Positions 45,997-55,088 are shown, counted from the stretch's first letter. The stretch is DNA of 64,000 bases from Oxalobacteraceae bacterium OTU3CINTB1 (GCA_024123955.1 CP099652.1:434001-498000), one strand, 5' to 3'. A program made the numbers and translations. The notes: generated from the letters alone by a model not told the origin.

Positions 45997-46256
45997 GCGG
46001 CCGCGCAACCCGGGCCACGTCGGCCGTCGACCGCCTCAAGGTCCGCAGCGGCAATGCCAAGTATTCGATGTCGCGCACCGGCAGCGGCCACTTCTTCCTG
46101 ACCGAGGGCCCCGGCGAGCCGCCGCTGTGCGCGCCGTTGGAGCTCGACGATTTCGTCGCCTTCGTCAACGGCATTTCGCCCGGCCCGCCAAGGCGCGTGA
46201 GCAAGCTCGATGTGGCGTTTGAAAAGCAGCTCGTCAAAAAAGCACCCAAAGAATAA
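45993..46256 (+). CDS. hypothetical protein (87 aa) coupled to aminopeptidase P
   Basis: I do not recognise this family. The 87-aa product is basic at both ends, with a central KYSMSRTGSGHFFLTEGPGEP and an acidic LELDDFVAFVNGISPGPP. It has no signal or membrane segment. Its ATG overlaps the aminopeptidase stop and mgtC follows 9 bp later, so it is part of the operon that runs on to 48461. Confidence 0.7.
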   Translation: MSGRATRATSAVDRLKVRSGNAKYSMSRTGSGHFFLTEGPGEPPLCAPLELDDFVAFVNGISPGPPRRVSKLDVAFEKQLVKKAPKE

Positions 46257-46265
46257 AGGCTCGAC

Positions 46266-47012
46266 ATGCCCGCCATCGATTTCCTGAGCGCCTACTGGTC
46301 GCACGACGAGCTAGCGACCAACGCCGTCATCCTGCTCAATCTAATGGGTGCGCTGGCCCTGGGGCTGATGGTCGGCTACGAACGCTCGTACCACGGGCGC
46401 GCGGCGGGCATGCGCACCTATGGCCTGGTGTGCATGGCGTCGGCCGCGCTCACCGTCATCGGCGGCTATCCGGGGCACTGGTTCGGCGGCCACGTGTCGC
46501 AATATCTGATCAACTCCGACCCGACCCGCATCGTGCAGGGCATCGTCACCGGCATCGGCTTCCTCGGCGCCGGCGTGATCATGCGCGAGGGCTTCAATAT
46601 CAGCGGCCTGACGACGGCCGCATCGATCTGGGCCTCGTCGGTGATCGGCGTGATGGTGGGGGTGGGCTTCTATCTGGGCGCGATCGGCCTGGCGATATTG
46701 TGCGCCGGCTCGATGATCTTCCTGACCCGCGTGGAGAGGTGGTTGCCGTCGCGGCATGCGATCGCCATCACCATGCGTTTCAAGGCGGGGTATATGCCGC
46801 AAGAGCCGGCGCTGCGGGCGATGGCGCTGCAGCGCGGCTACGAGATCGCCGGCGGCTCGCTGATGATCGGCAGCGACGGCGGCCAGCAGGAGTGGCGCTT
46901 CGTCGCCATCGCATTGAGCAAGCGCAGTGGCGCGCCGATGGCGGTGCTGTCGGCCGAACTGGCCGCGTTTGACGGCATCCACAGCTTCCAGCTATCGCAC
47001 GCGAGGAACTAA
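46266..47012 (+). CDS. MgtC/SapB family membrane protein
   Basis: The 248-aa product has an N-terminal domain of four to five helices: LLNLMGALALGLMVGYERSYHGR (family signature, split), AGMRTYGLVCMASAAL, IVTGIGFLGAGVIMREG and GLTTAASIWASSVIGVMVG. A soluble C-terminal ACT-like domain follows from about residue 160. MgtC proteins modulate magnesium stress and membrane ATPases. It lies in a run of closely spaced plus-strand genes. Confidence 0.9.
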   Translation: MPAIDFLSAYWSHDELATNAVILLNLMGALALGLMVGYERSYHGRAAGMRTYGLVCMASAALTVIGGYPGHWFGGHVSQYLINSDPTRIVQGIVTGIGFLGAGVIMREGFNISGLTTAASIWASSVIGVMVGVGFYLGAIGLAILCAGSMIFLTRVERWLPSRHAIAITMRFKAGYMPQEPALRAMALQRGYEIAGGSLMIGSDGGQQEWRFVAIALSKRSGAPMAVLSAELAAFDGIHSFQLSHARN

Positions 47013-47016
47013 GACG

Positions 47017-47628
47017 ATGAATGAACAAGCCCAAGCCGTATTCGATTTCTGGTTTCAGCCCGGTCCCGGCCAGCCTGCCGACGCCCCGCGCCGCGAGTGG
47101 TTCCAGAAGGACGACGCCTTCGACCGCGAAATCGGCAACCGTTTCGGCGCGCTGATCGCGCTGGCGCTGGCCGGCGGCCTGCTGGAATGGGATGCGGAAG
47201 GTCCGCCATCGCGACTGGCGCGCATCCTGCTGCTCGACCAGTTCACCCGCAACGTCCATCGCGGCACGCCGCAGGCCTTCGCCGGCGACGCGCTGGCGCT
47301 GCAAGCGGCGCAGGCAATGGTCGACGCCGGCCACGATGAGGCGCTGCCGCCGCTGCAGCGCGCATTTGTCTACCTGCCTTTCGAGCACGCCGAGGACATG
47401 GCGATGCAGGAGCTGGCCGTGGCGCTGTTCACGTTGATGGAAAACGAAGAACGCGATGTCGTATCCGCGGCCACCCTCAAGGGCATCGGGGGTTCGCTCG
47501 ACTACGCGCAGCGCCACCGCGAGGTGATACGCCGCTTCGGCCGCTTCCCGCACCGGAACGCGATCCTGGGCAGGCCATCGACCGCTGAAGAACAGGCCTA
47601 TCTCCAGCAGCCCGGATCGGGATTCTGA
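47017..47628 (+). CDS. DUF924 family protein
   Basis: This 203-aa all-helical, TPR-like protein starts with AVFDFWFQPG and RREWFQKDDAFDREI. It holds the DUF924 core ARILLLDQFTRNVHRGTPQAF and ends with KGIGGSLDYAQRHREVI and RFGRFPHRNAILGR. The function is unknown. The start is 4 bp after mgtC and the stop overlaps the next start (TGATG), so it is co-translated. Confidence 0.92.
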   Translation: MNEQAQAVFDFWFQPGPGQPADAPRREWFQKDDAFDREIGNRFGALIALALAGGLLEWDAEGPPSRLARILLLDQFTRNVHRGTPQAFAGDALALQAAQAMVDAGHDEALPPLQRAFVYLPFEHAEDMAMQELAVALFTLMENEERDVVSAATLKGIGGSLDYAQRHREVIRRFGRFPHRNAILGRPSTAEEQAYLQQPGSGF

Positions 47629-48461
47629 TGACGCCGGGTTTGAATGTGATCGGCGCCGGCCATGTGGGCCGCGTGCTGGGGCGTCTGTTCGCGCTACAAG
47701 GCTGCTTCACCATCCAGCAGGTGCTCACGCGCTCCGTGGCTTCCGCCCGCGACGGCGTGGCCTTCATCGGCGCCGGCGACGCGGTCGAGCGCTACGATCA
47801 GTTGCAACCGGCGGCGGTGCACGTGCTGGCCGTCGGCGACGACCAGATCGCCGGCGCCTGCGCGGCCTTGGCCCAAGCCGTGCCGCTGGCCGGCAGCGTG
47901 GTCTTCCATTGCAGCGGCGCGCTCGCATCCGGCCAGTTGCAGGCCGCGCGGGAAGCCGGCGCGCTGGTCGCCAGCGTGCATCCGATCCGCAGTTTCGCCG
48001 ACCCGGCGGCGGTGGCCGCGCAATTCGCCGGCACGTTTTGCGGCATCGAGGGCGATGCCGGCGCGCTGGCCGTGCTCACGCCGGCCCTGACGGCGATCGG
48101 CGCGCAACCGGTGCCGATCGATGCCGCCGCCAAAACCGTGTACCACGCGGCCGCCGTCTTCGCCAGCAATTACCTGGTCACGGTGCTGGACGCCGCGCTG
48201 CGCGCCTACCAGGCAGCCGGCATACCGGAGCCGGTGGCGCGCCAAATGGCGCAGCCGCTGGCGGCCGAATCGATGGCCAATGTATTCCGGCTGGGCGCCG
48301 CCGCCGCGCTCAGCGGGCCGGTCGCGCGTGGCGACATGGCGACGGTCGAGCGCCAGCAGCGCGCCGTGGCCGGCTGGGACGCCGCTACCGGCGAGCTGTA
48401 CCAGGCACTGGTGGCGCCGACGACCCTGCTGGCGCGCAGAAAACATCAAAAAATGCCCTGA
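47628..48461 (+). CDS. Rossmann-like / DUF2520 dehydrogenase-type protein
   Basis: This 277-aa protein has an N-terminal NAD(P)-binding fold (LNVIGAGHVGRVLGRLF) and a C-terminal helical DUF2520 domain (AAKTVYHAAAVFASNYLVTV). The middle has VVFHCSGALASGQL and ASVHPIRSFADP, as in ketopantoate-reductase-like oxidoreductases. The substrate is unknown. It is the last gene of the aminopeptidase-mgtC-DUF924 run. Confidence 0.88.
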   Translation: MTPGLNVIGAGHVGRVLGRLFALQGCFTIQQVLTRSVASARDGVAFIGAGDAVERYDQLQPAAVHVLAVGDDQIAGACAALAQAVPLAGSVVFHCSGALASGQLQAAREAGALVASVHPIRSFADPAAVAAQFAGTFCGIEGDAGALAVLTPALTAIGAQPVPIDAAAKTVYHAAAVFASNYLVTVLDAALRAYQAAGIPEPVARQMAQPLAAESMANVFRLGAAAALSGPVARGDMATVERQQRAVAGWDAATGELYQALVAPTTLLARRKHQKMP

Positions 48462-48495
48462 GGCGTCCCCCGTACACGCTTTGGCACTTATCTCC

Positions 48496-48523
48496 TTGCA
48501 AATTACTACATAACAACTATATT
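48496..48523 (+). promoter_or_regulatory. sigma-70 promoter for the 120-aa protein gene
   Basis: TTGCAA (48496-48501), a 16-bp spacer and TATATT (48518-48523) form a good promoter in an AT-rich stretch. The likely start near 48530 gives a 5' leader of about 205 nt before the ATG at 48736, which includes a short TTCTCA/TGAGAA hairpin (48645-48668). Confidence 0.6.
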
Positions 48524-48735
48524 TTAGACAGGGTTGCCTGTGGTCTGGCGCCGTGTATGGTCATGCGTTGCAGTTTTATTGGTACGAATTCACAAATAAG
48601 TGGCGGGATTTGTCGACAAACGCGGCGATTCACAATAAGCTTGTTTCTCAGAATGTTTTCTTTGAGAATCAAGAAGTACACGATACAACACGTCAGCAAG
48701 ACTGCAGCCGGCGCCAATTGGATAGGGGTAAGAAC

Positions 48736-49098
48736 ATGTTATTTTTGAAAAGTACGACCGTCACTAAGGCGCCAGGCATTTACGACGTCGACATCGCCGC
48801 CAAGCCGCCAGGCAAAACCTTCGGCGTCTTCATGGCCACCGATCCGGACAATCCGCCGGCCGAAGTGCTGGCAGCGCTGGCCGCGATGGGCTTCAAGAAC
48901 ACCTACAGCGGCGGCTACACCCACAAGGACCGCGGAAAGGTGCTGGACCTGCACTTCCAGAAGGACGGCACCGACCTGTTCCAGGGTTGGAAGGCCGAGG
49001 AAATGGAAGCCAACATGGCCGCCATCACCGCGCTGTTCAGCGGCATCGGCATCACCATCACGCCGCGCGTGATGACCTTGGCCGAAGCGTACGCTTAA
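48736..49098 (+). CDS. hypothetical protein (120 aa)
   Basis: I do not recognise this family. The 120-aa soluble product begins MLFLKSTTVTKAPGIYDVDI. It contains VFMATDPDNPPAEVLAALAAMGF and a Gly/Tyr-rich KNTYSGGYTHKDRGKVLDL, ending in GIGITITPRVMTLAEAYA. No signal peptide or membrane helix is visible. The upstream frame is open to 48553 but AT-rich and lacks coding character, and AGGGGTAAGAAC precedes the chosen ATG. It is monocistronic with a long 5' leader. Confidence 0.75.
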   Translation: MLFLKSTTVTKAPGIYDVDIAAKPPGKTFGVFMATDPDNPPAEVLAALAAMGFKNTYSGGYTHKDRGKVLDLHFQKDGTDLFQGWKAEEMEANMAAITALFSGIGITITPRVMTLAEAYA

Positions 49099-49114
49099 AA
49101 CCTTCCGCGCGGCG

Positions 49115-49711
49115 TCACGCCGCCACCTCGATGTGATACAAGGCCCACGGGCAGGAGCCAAACCGCTCAGGCAGCGGTTTGCCTGCCATGTCGGGCACTT
49201 TGTCGGCATCGTAGATCGCCCATAGCGGACCAAGCCCGCCCAGCGCCATCGCCGTCCCGTCCAGATGGGTGGCGACGATGTAGCGCTGCGCGCGCGCCTG
49301 CGCCACCGTAATCGAGGCCGCGTAGCCATCCACCGCCCGCAGCACCAGCCTGACGTTGTCGCCGAGCGCGCCGCCGGCCGCCTTGACCACGTCCAGCAGC
49401 AGCGGGCCACTCAGCGTGTGCGCCTTGGCGTCGTATTCCAGGGTCGGCTTGATGGTGACGGCGGGCAGCGCGGCCAGCGCCGCGAACGTGAACGCGTGCG
49501 CCTTGTCGAAACCCAGCTTTTGCTTGAACATCATCTGGTCGCGCACCGGGTCGAACCTGTCCCGGTTGGGCTTGCCGATAGCGCCGGTGACGGTCAGCAA
49601 GGCCGGGCCGGCGGTGGCGACGGCCGGGGCGGCGGCGCCGGCCCGGCCAGCGGGCAGGGCGGCGGCCAGGCCGCCGGCGACGGCGCTGCCCAGGAACTGG
49701 CGTTTTTTCAT
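49115..49711 (-). CDS. small molybdopterin-oxidoreductase-fold protein, exported
   Basis: The 198-aa product starts MKKRQFLGSAVAGGLAAALP, a Tat-like signal with KR in place of RR. The mature part resembles the oxidoreductase molybdopterin-binding fold: LTVTGAIGKPNRDRF, a HTLSGPLLLDVVKAAG block and RYIVATHLDGTAMALGGLGPL. The Cys that holds molybdenum in YedY-like enzymes is not in the expected place; the only Cys is near the C-terminus (FGSCPWAL). It may be non-catalytic. It is divergent from alkB. Confidence 0.7.
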   Translation of the reverse strand: MKKRQFLGSAVAGGLAAALPAGRAGAAAPAVATAGPALLTVTGAIGKPNRDRFDPVRDQMMFKQKLGFDKAHAFTFAALAALPAVTIKPTLEYDAKAHTLSGPLLLDVVKAAGGALGDNVRLVLRAVDGYAASITVAQARAQRYIVATHLDGTAMALGGLGPLWAIYDADKVPDMAGKPLPERFGSCPWALYHIEVAA

Positions 49712-49737
49712 GCGGTTTCTCCTCGATCGCGTAGTGC

Positions 49738-49750
49738 CGGTATCATACCG
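49738..49750. promoter_or_regulatory. 13-bp palindrome before alkB
   Basis: CGGTATCATACCG has perfect 6-bp arms around one C. It contains a TATCAT hexamer 7 nt before the alkB ATG, so it could be both a -10 box and an operator. No Shine-Dalgarno fits between it and the ATG, so alkB may be leaderless. Confidence 0.4.
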
Positions 49751-49753
49751 CGC

Positions 49754-50350
49754 ATGGACTTATTCGCCGACGACACCGCCCTGACGCCGATCCCCATCGA
49801 CGATGGCGAACTGTGGTTTCAGCAACGGCTGGCGCTGGACTGCCCGCCGGCCGAGGTCATGCAACGCCTGCTCGACGAGACCGATTGGCGCCACGAACAG
49901 GTGCAGGTCTGGGGCAAACTGCACATGCAGCCGCGCCTGACGGCCTGGCATGGCGAGGCGAGCTATCGCTATTCCGGCAAGACCTTCCATCCGCTGCCGT
50001 TCACGCCGCTGCAACTGCACATCAAAGAGGCCGTCGAGCGCGCCACGGGACGCCGCTTCAACAGCGTGCTGCTGAACTACTACCGCGACGAGCGCGACAG
50101 CATGGGCTTCCACGCCGACCACGAGCGCGAACTGGGGCCGGACCCGGCCGTCGCCTCGGTCAGCTTCGGCGCGCCGCGCACCTTCATCCTCAAGCACCGG
50201 CGCCTGCCGAAGACCGTCAAGCTGGCGCTGGGCGACGGCTGCCTGCTGTTGATGGCGGGCACCCTGCAGCAGCACTGGCTACACGGCATCAACAAAGAAC
50301 GCACGCCGCGCGGTCCGCGCATCAACCTGACCTTCCGCATGATCCGCTGA
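49754..50350 (+). CDS. alkB: alpha-ketoglutarate-dependent dioxygenase AlkB (DNA repair)
   Basis: It oxidatively removes alkyl lesions from DNA bases. The 198-aa protein has the iron site GFHADHERELG (HxD) and a later His in WLHGINKER, with the 2-oxoglutarate Arg in PRGPRINLTFRMI. NSVLLNYYRDERDSMG and SVSFGAPRTFILKHR are typical of the ALKBH2/3-like group. The ATG at 49754 is chosen; a much longer frame upstream runs opposite another gene. It probably has its own promoter at the palindrome 49738-49750. Confidence 0.93.
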   Translation: MDLFADDTALTPIPIDDGELWFQQRLALDCPPAEVMQRLLDETDWRHEQVQVWGKLHMQPRLTAWHGEASYRYSGKTFHPLPFTPLQLHIKEAVERATGRRFNSVLLNYYRDERDSMGFHADHERELGPDPAVASVSFGAPRTFILKHRRLPKTVKLALGDGCLLLMAGTLQQHWLHGINKERTPRGPRINLTFRMIR

Positions 50351-50581
50351 ACCGTTGGTCAACGGCAACAGCTTGCAAGGTGCAAGACCAAATAAGCGGG
50401 TCACGACCGCCGGCCCGATGTGTTGAACAAACCCGCGCCTGCCGCCGTTTTTTGATGCAGTGCGCCTCGATGTTCTGGACAACTTCCCAAGGCGCCGCGC
50501 CGCCGTCGTTTGACGCGGTTTTTCGAGGAATACAGCCGCCGTTTCCGCTGCTATCTTTGCCTTCTCAAAACGGGAGGCGTT
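50351..50581. other. 231-bp intergenic region before the MCP gene
   Basis: It contains two small inverted repeats just after alkB (CCGTTG/CAACGG at 50352-50365 and CTTGCA/TGCAAG nearby) that might end transcription. I searched by eye for a sigma-28 motif before the chemoreceptor gene and did not find a clear one. Confidence 0.4.
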
Positions 50582-52297
50582 ATGTTTAGAAGCATGAAAG
50601 TGGGTACCAAGCTGATCGCGGGATTTGTGTTCGTCTCGATACTGGGCGCGATCGTCGCCTGCATCGGCATCTTCAGCATGGGCGATATCAACGACCAGGC
50701 CGACAGCATGTACTCGGAGGACCTGATGGGCCTTTCGTACATCAAGGAAGCCAATATCAACCTGATCTACGCGGGCAGGTCGCGCAACAGCTTCCTGCTG
50801 GCCACCACCACCCAGGAGCGTGCCGGGCATCGCCGCGACATCGACAAATACCTGTCCACGGTCGACGACTATTTGCAGAAGGCGCGCCCCTTGTTCATCA
50901 GCCAGGAGGGGAAAAAACTGCTCGACGACTACACCAGCTCTTCGCGCGAGTACAAGCAATTGCTGTCGCGCGCGCTCGCCCGGGCGGAGGCCGAGCCGCT
51001 GGCGCAGCGCAGCGATGAACTGACCGGGATGCTGGTGGCCGCGCGCAAGCAGGCCGACGTGCTGGACGACATGCTGACCGCGATGACCAGGATCAAGGAG
51101 GCACGCGCCAAGCAGAAATCTGACGAGACTACCGAGCTGTTCGAATCGAGCCAGGAACTGATGATCGGCCTGGTGCTGGGTAGTTTGTGCCTCGGCCTCG
51201 GTCTGGGTGCGCTGATCGCCCGCGCGCTCACGCGCCAGCTGGGCGGCGAACCCGCCTATGCCGCCGACGTGGCCGGAAAAATCGCCGGCGGCGACCTCAC
51301 CGTCGACGTCGCGCTGCGCCACAACGACCACGACAGCGTGCTGTTCGCCATGAAAACCATGCGCGACAGCCTCGGCGGCATCGTCGGCGAGGTGCGCGCC
51401 GGTACCGACATGATCGCCACCGCCTCGTCGCAGATCGCCAGCGGCACCCAGGACCTGTCGGCGCGCACCGAGCAGCAGGCCGGCGCGCTGGAGGAGACCG
51501 CCTCCTCGATGGAGGAGCTGACCTCCACCGTCAAGCAGAACGCCGACCACGCGCGCCAGGCCAACCATCTGGCGCTGTCGGCCTCGGAGGTGGCGCAAAA
51601 GGGCGGCGCGGTGGTGGACGAGGTGATCGGCACGATGGGTGCGATCAACGAATCGTCCGGCAAGATCGCCGACATCATCGGCGTCATCGACGGCATCGCC
51701 TTCCAGACCAATATCCTGGCGCTGAACGCGGCGGTTGAGGCGGCGCGCGCGGGCGAGCAGGGCCGAGGTTTCGCCGTGGTGGCCACGGAGGTGCGCAACC
51801 TGGCGCAGCGCTCGGCGGCGGCGGCCAAGGAAATCAAACAGTTGATCGACGATTCGGTGAGCAAGGTCGACGCCGGCGCCAAACAGGTCGACCAGGCCGG
51901 CGTGACGATGCGCGAGATCGTTGCCAGCATCCAGCGGGTGACCGACATCATGGCCGACATCCAGGCGGCCAGCAGCGAGCAAACCACGGGTATCGAGCAG
52001 ATCAACGAGGCGATCGTCCAGATGGACCAGGTGACGCAGCAGAACGCGGCGCTGGTGGAGCAGTCGGCGGCGGCGTCGGAATCGATGCAGGACCAGGCCA
52101 GGAGGTTGTCGCAGGTGGTCAGCGTGTTCCGGCTGGAGCAGCGGCACGTGGCGCTGGCCGCGCCCGCCGCGCCGGTGTCCCGTCCGGCACTTGCCAAGCC
52201 GCCCGCCCGACCGGCCAAGGCGCCGCTACGTGTGACCGATGCCGGCAAAACCAAGGCTGCGGCAAGCACCGCAACCTCCGATTGGGAGGAATTCTAA
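50582..52297 (+). CDS. methyl-accepting chemotaxis protein
   Basis: The 571-aa chemoreceptor has TM1 at about 10-32, a four-helix periplasmic sensor (35-190) and TM2 at about 192-213. A HAMP follows, then a cytoplasmic coiled coil with the hairpin tip [33 protein letters not shown] split across 386-418. The extreme C-terminus DWEEF fits the xWxxF tether for CheR/CheB, so it can act as a major receptor. The ribosome site ACGGGAGGCGTT is good. No other chemotaxis gene is adjacent. Confidence 0.95.
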   Translation: MFRSMKVGTKLIAGFVFVSILGAIVACIGIFSMGDINDQADSMYSEDLMGLSYIKEANINLIYAGRSRNSFLLATTTQERAGHRRDIDKYLSTVDDYLQKARPLFISQEGKKLLDDYTSSSREYKQLLSRALARAEAEPLAQRSDELTGMLVAARKQADVLDDMLTAMTRIKEARAKQKSDETTELFESSQELMIGLVLGSLCLGLGLGALIARALTRQLGGEPAYAADVAGKIAGGDLTVDVALRHNDHDSVLFAMKTMRDSLGGIVGEVRAGTDMIATASSQIASGTQDLSARTEQQAGALEETASSMEELTSTVKQNADHARQANHLALSASEVAQKGGAVVDEVIGTMGAINESSGKIADIIGVIDGIAFQTNILALNAAVEAARAGEQGRGFAVVATEVRNLAQRSAAAAKEIKQLIDDSVSKVDAGAKQVDQAGVTMREIVASIQRVTDIMADIQAASSEQTTGIEQINEAIVQMDQVTQQNAALVEQSAAASESMQDQARRLSQVVSVFRLEQRHVALAAPAAPVSRPALAKPPARPAKAPLRVTDAGKTKAAASTATSDWEEF

Positions 52298-52302
52298 GAC
52301 TT

Positions 52303-52322
52303 CTTAAGCTTGGCTTAAGTTT
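52303..52322 (+). terminator. weak terminator candidate after the MCP gene
   Basis: CTTAAGC (52303-52309) and GCTTAAG (52313-52319) form a 7-bp stem with a 3-nt loop and only three T after it. The stem is AT-rich, so termination is uncertain. Confidence 0.35.
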
Positions 52323-52492
52323 GGTGAAGCGGCTATTATACCATGAAACATATGGCTTACACTTGGTCACACTTATTACTAATTCGGTCGTGACGGACGA
52401 TGGTCGGAGTGCTATCTTGAACACATCGCAATTCAAAGAACTGCGATCCCAAGCAAGTCCCACTTCAATCATTTTGCTGAAAGATCGATATC

Positions 52493-53077
52493 ATGAAAAA
52501 AATTCTGTTCGCATTAGTCGCTTCCGCTGCCGCCCTGAGCGCCACTTCCGCCTTCGCCGATGACGCAGGCACCGGTTACATCGGCGCCGGCGTGGTGGGC
52601 AGCCGTTACGAGTTCAACGCGCCAAACGCGCTGAGCGGCGACAACCACAGCGGCTACAAGGCCGGCGGCAAGGTCTACGGTGGTTACAACATCGACCAGA
52701 CCTGGGCTGTGGAAGCGGGCTATACCGACTTCGGTAAAAAGTCGTACAACTACACCTCCAACGGCCTGCCTGGCGGCGTGCGCACCGATGCGCACTCCTA
52801 CTACCTGGCCGGCAAGGGCACCTGGCCTGTGAACCAGCAGATCGCGCTGTTCGGCAAGCTGGGCGTGGCGCGCAACACCAACGAAGTGACCACCACCGGT
52901 TTCTCGACGGTGAGCGGCGACAAGGACAAGACCGCGCTGTACGCGTCGGTCGGTGCTGAATATGCCGTCAACAAAAACGTCAAAGTCTCGCTGGAATATG
53001 AAAACTACGGCAAGAACGACATCGATACCGGTCGCAAGAGCGGCGCTGTGACGGCGGGCCTGCGTTACGCGTTCTAA
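52493..53077 (+). CDS. outer-membrane beta-barrel protein (OmpA-like domain)
   Basis: The 194-aa product has a signal peptide (MKKILFALVASAAALSATSA, cut at FADD). An 8-stranded barrel pattern follows: GYIGAGVVGSRYEF, KVYGGYNIDQTWAVEAGYTDF, YYLAGKGTWPV, FGKLGVARN, ALYASVGAEYAV and LEYENYG. It ends AGLRYAF with the terminal Phe that BAM recognises. It has no C-terminal peptidoglycan-binding domain. A strong terminator follows, so it is monocistronic and probably well expressed. Confidence 0.9.
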   Translation: MKKILFALVASAAALSATSAFADDAGTGYIGAGVVGSRYEFNAPNALSGDNHSGYKAGGKVYGGYNIDQTWAVEAGYTDFGKKSYNYTSNGLPGGVRTDAHSYYLAGKGTWPVNQQIALFGKLGVARNTNEVTTTGFSTVSGDKDKTALYASVGAEYAVNKNVKVSLEYENYGKNDIDTGRKSGAVTAGLRYAF

Positions 53078-53106
53078 GTTTCAAGCGTTCAAGCAATAGC
53101 AGCAAG

Positions 53107-53131
53107 AAAGCCACCGCGAGGTGGCTTTTTT
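53107..53131 (+). terminator. intrinsic terminator after the outer-membrane protein gene
   Basis: AAA-GCCACC (53110-53115), loop GCGA, GGTGGC (53120-53125), then six T. It is 30 bp after the stop codon. The A-run on the left lets it also act on the convergent HxlR gene. Confidence 0.9.
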
Positions 53132-53154
53132 CGTTCCGCGCCGCGTGCGCGATG

Positions 53155-53574
53155 TCAGCGTAGCTTGTTGATCAGCCGGCGCGGCGCCTGTTCCACATCC
53201 TCCTCGGGCAAACTGGCGCGGCGGGCGAAGATGGCCGCCATTTCGGCCATGTGCTCGCTTCCCCACGTGCACAGCGGGACGATGGCCTCGGCCAAGCTGC
53301 CCCCCAGCGGCGTCAGCGAGTAATCCACGCGCGGCGGCACCTCCCGGTAGTCGTTCCGTGCAATCACGTGGTCGGCCTCCAAATCCTTCAATTGCTGGAT
53401 CAGCACCTTGTCGCTGACGCCTTGGGTCAGCCGTTTGAGCTCTCCGTAGCGCTTGGGGCCGTCGCGCAGGAAAAACAGGATCAGCGGTTTCCACTTGCCC
53501 GAGATGATGCGCAAGGTGGCGTCGAGCCCGCAGGAAAAACCACCGGTGCCGCAGGTTTCATAGGTCGTCATCAT
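53155..53574 (-). CDS. HxlR-family transcriptional regulator
   Basis: This 139-aa winged-helix protein has Cys residues near the N-terminus (ETCGTGGFSCGLDATLRII), then the signature GKWKPLILFFLRDGPKRYGEL, LTQGVSDKVLIQQLKDLE and VDYSLTPLGGSL. N-terminal Cys in HxlR/YodB-type members sense thiol-reactive electrophiles. It is divergent from an SDR-led redox cluster and probably represses it. ATG pairs at 53574 and 53571 are both possible starts. Confidence 0.92.
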   Translation of the reverse strand: MMTTYETCGTGGFSCGLDATLRIISGKWKPLILFFLRDGPKRYGELKRLTQGVSDKVLIQQLKDLEADHVIARNDYREVPPRVDYSLTPLGGSLAEAIVPLCTWGSEHMAEMAAIFARRASLPEEDVEQAPRRLINKLR

Positions 53575-53589
53575 TTTTCCAAAAAAGGG

Positions 53590-53640
53590 GTACTTACCAA
53601 AAAGTGCATACTTGTCCTTAGGTTAGCAGCTCGTTATATT
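53590..53640 (+). promoter_or_regulatory. promoter and HxlR site region of the redox cluster
   Basis: TTGTCC (53612-53617), a 17-bp spacer and TATATT (53635-53640) form a good sigma-70 promoter 58 bp before the SDR start. Just upstream, overlapping the -35, are repeated TACTT units (GTACTTACC and GCATACTTG) like known HxlR/YodB sites. HxlR repression is inferred. Confidence 0.6.
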
Positions 53641-53697
53641 GGCCGTCAAGGAAGCAATCCCTGCTTCCTTCACCCTGCAACGAAAAGGACACCTGTC

Positions 53698-54432
53698 ATG
53701 ACCAGACTGAATGGAAAAACCGCCGTCATCACCGGCGGCGCCACCGGCATCGGCCGCGCCGCCGCCAAACGCTTCATCGAGGAGGGCGCCTTCGTCTTCC
53801 TCTACGGCCGCCGCCAGGACGCGCTCGACGCCGCCGTCGCCGAGCTTGGCCCCAACGCCCGCGCGGTGAAGGGCTCGGTCTCGGACGAGGCCGACCTCGA
53901 CCGGCTGTACGCGGCGGTCAAGGCCGAGCGCGGCACCCTGGACATCGTCTTCGCCAATGCCGGCGCGGGCAGCCAGGGCCGGCTTGGCGAAATCACCGCC
54001 GCCCACATCGACGAAACCTTCGACACTAATGTCAAGGGCACGATCTTCACAGTCCAGAAGGCGTTGCCGCTGATGGGCCAGGGCGGGTCGATCATCCTGA
54101 CCGGCTCGAGCGCCGGCACCACGGGCGCCCCGACCATGAGCGCCTACAGCGCCAGCAAGGCGGCGGTGCGCAACCTGGCCCGCACCTGGGCGGAAGATCT
54201 GAAGGGCACCGGCATCCGCGTCAACGTGCTGTCGCCCGGGGCGACGGCGACCGAGCTGGCGAAGGCGGCGTTGGGCGAGGAGGGGCAAAAGGTCTACGCC
54301 GCGATGACGCCGCTCCAGCGCATGGCCGATCCGGCCGAGATCGGCGCGGCCGCCGCCTTCCTGGCGTCGCCGGACAGCAGCTTCATGACCGCCAGCGAGC
54401 TCGCCGTCGACGGCGGCCTGGCTCAACTGTGA
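53698..54432 (+). CDS. SDR-family NAD(P)-dependent oxidoreductase
   Basis: This 244-aa classical short-chain dehydrogenase has the cofactor motif TGGATGIGRAA (12-22), NAG in VFANAGAG, the catalytic Ser in ILTGSSAGTTG, YSASK (Tyr/Lys) and SPGATATEL, ending in ASELAVDGGLAQL. It is the first gene of a four-gene plus-strand cluster under an HxlR-linked promoter. I trimmed a longer frame that runs opposite the HxlR gene. The substrate is unknown. Confidence 0.93.
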   Translation: MTRLNGKTAVITGGATGIGRAAAKRFIEEGAFVFLYGRRQDALDAAVAELGPNARAVKGSVSDEADLDRLYAAVKAERGTLDIVFANAGAGSQGRLGEITAAHIDETFDTNVKGTIFTVQKALPLMGQGGSIILTGSSAGTTGAPTMSAYSASKAAVRNLARTWAEDLKGTGIRVNVLSPGATATELAKAALGEEGQKVYAAMTPLQRMADPAEIGAAAAFLASPDSSFMTASELAVDGGLAQL

Positions 54433-54463
54433 TGCGCCAGGCAGGCGCACGAAAGGAGCATCT

Positions 54464-55063
54464 ATGACTTACGCAATTATCGGCTTCGGCAGCGTCGGCA
54501 AGGCGCTGGCCAAGGCATTCGCCCGCAGCGGCATCGAGGTAGCCGTCGCCACCACGCGCGACCCGGCCAGCTTTGCCGCCGACGCAGCCGCGATCGGTCC
54601 CGGGATCAAGCCGGCCACACTGGCGCACGCCGTCGAGGCCGACGTCATCTTTTTGGCGGTCCGGTTCGAGTCGCATTCGGATGTCGCCAGGGCGCTGTCG
54701 AGCTGGAAGGGCAAGACCATCGTCGACGTCACCAACGCGTATGGCGTGCCGCCCGAGCAACTGGGCGGTCAGCCCTCCGCCAAGGTGGTCGCACAGGCGT
54801 TCACCGGTGCAAAACTGGTCAAAGGCTTCAACCATCTGGTCGCCGGCGTGCTTGAGCAAGATCCGGCCGTCCACGGCGGCAAGCGCGTGGTCTTCCTGGC
54901 CAGCGACGACGACGGCGCGGCGACGGAAGTCGCCACGCTGGCGCAAAAGTTCGGCTTCGCGCCGGTCAAACTGGGCGGTCTCGCGGAAGGGGGATTGCTG
55001 GTGCACGCGCGCGGCAATAGCTGGGGCCAGCTGATCTTCAAGGACCTGGTCAAGTTCGACTGA
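54464..55063 (+). CDS. NADPH-dependent F420-reductase-like protein (NAD(P)-binding)
   Basis: This 199-aa Rossmann protein begins MTYAIIGFGSVGKALAKAFAR. It contains the VEADVIFLAVRFESHSDVA and TIVDVTNAYGVPPEQ segments of F420-dependent NADP reductase-like proteins. In organisms without F420 these likely act on other carriers. It lies 31 bp after the SDR gene. A strong hairpin follows its stop. Confidence 0.88.
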   Translation: MTYAIIGFGSVGKALAKAFARSGIEVAVATTRDPASFAADAAAIGPGIKPATLAHAVEADVIFLAVRFESHSDVARALSSWKGKTIVDVTNAYGVPPEQLGGQPSAKVVAQAFTGAKLVKGFNHLVAGVLEQDPAVHGGKRVVFLASDDDGAATEVATLAQKFGFAPVKLGGLAEGGLLVHARGNSWGQLIFKDLVKFD

Positions 55064-55088
55064 CGCTGAAGTCCCGGCGTATTGCGAT

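Noticed and set aside
48553..48735. N-terminal extension of the 120-aa protein in the open upstream frame
   Set aside because: The stretch is AT-rich with poor codon use, a good ribosome-site-like AGGGG precedes the ATG at 48736, and the promoter lies just upstream.
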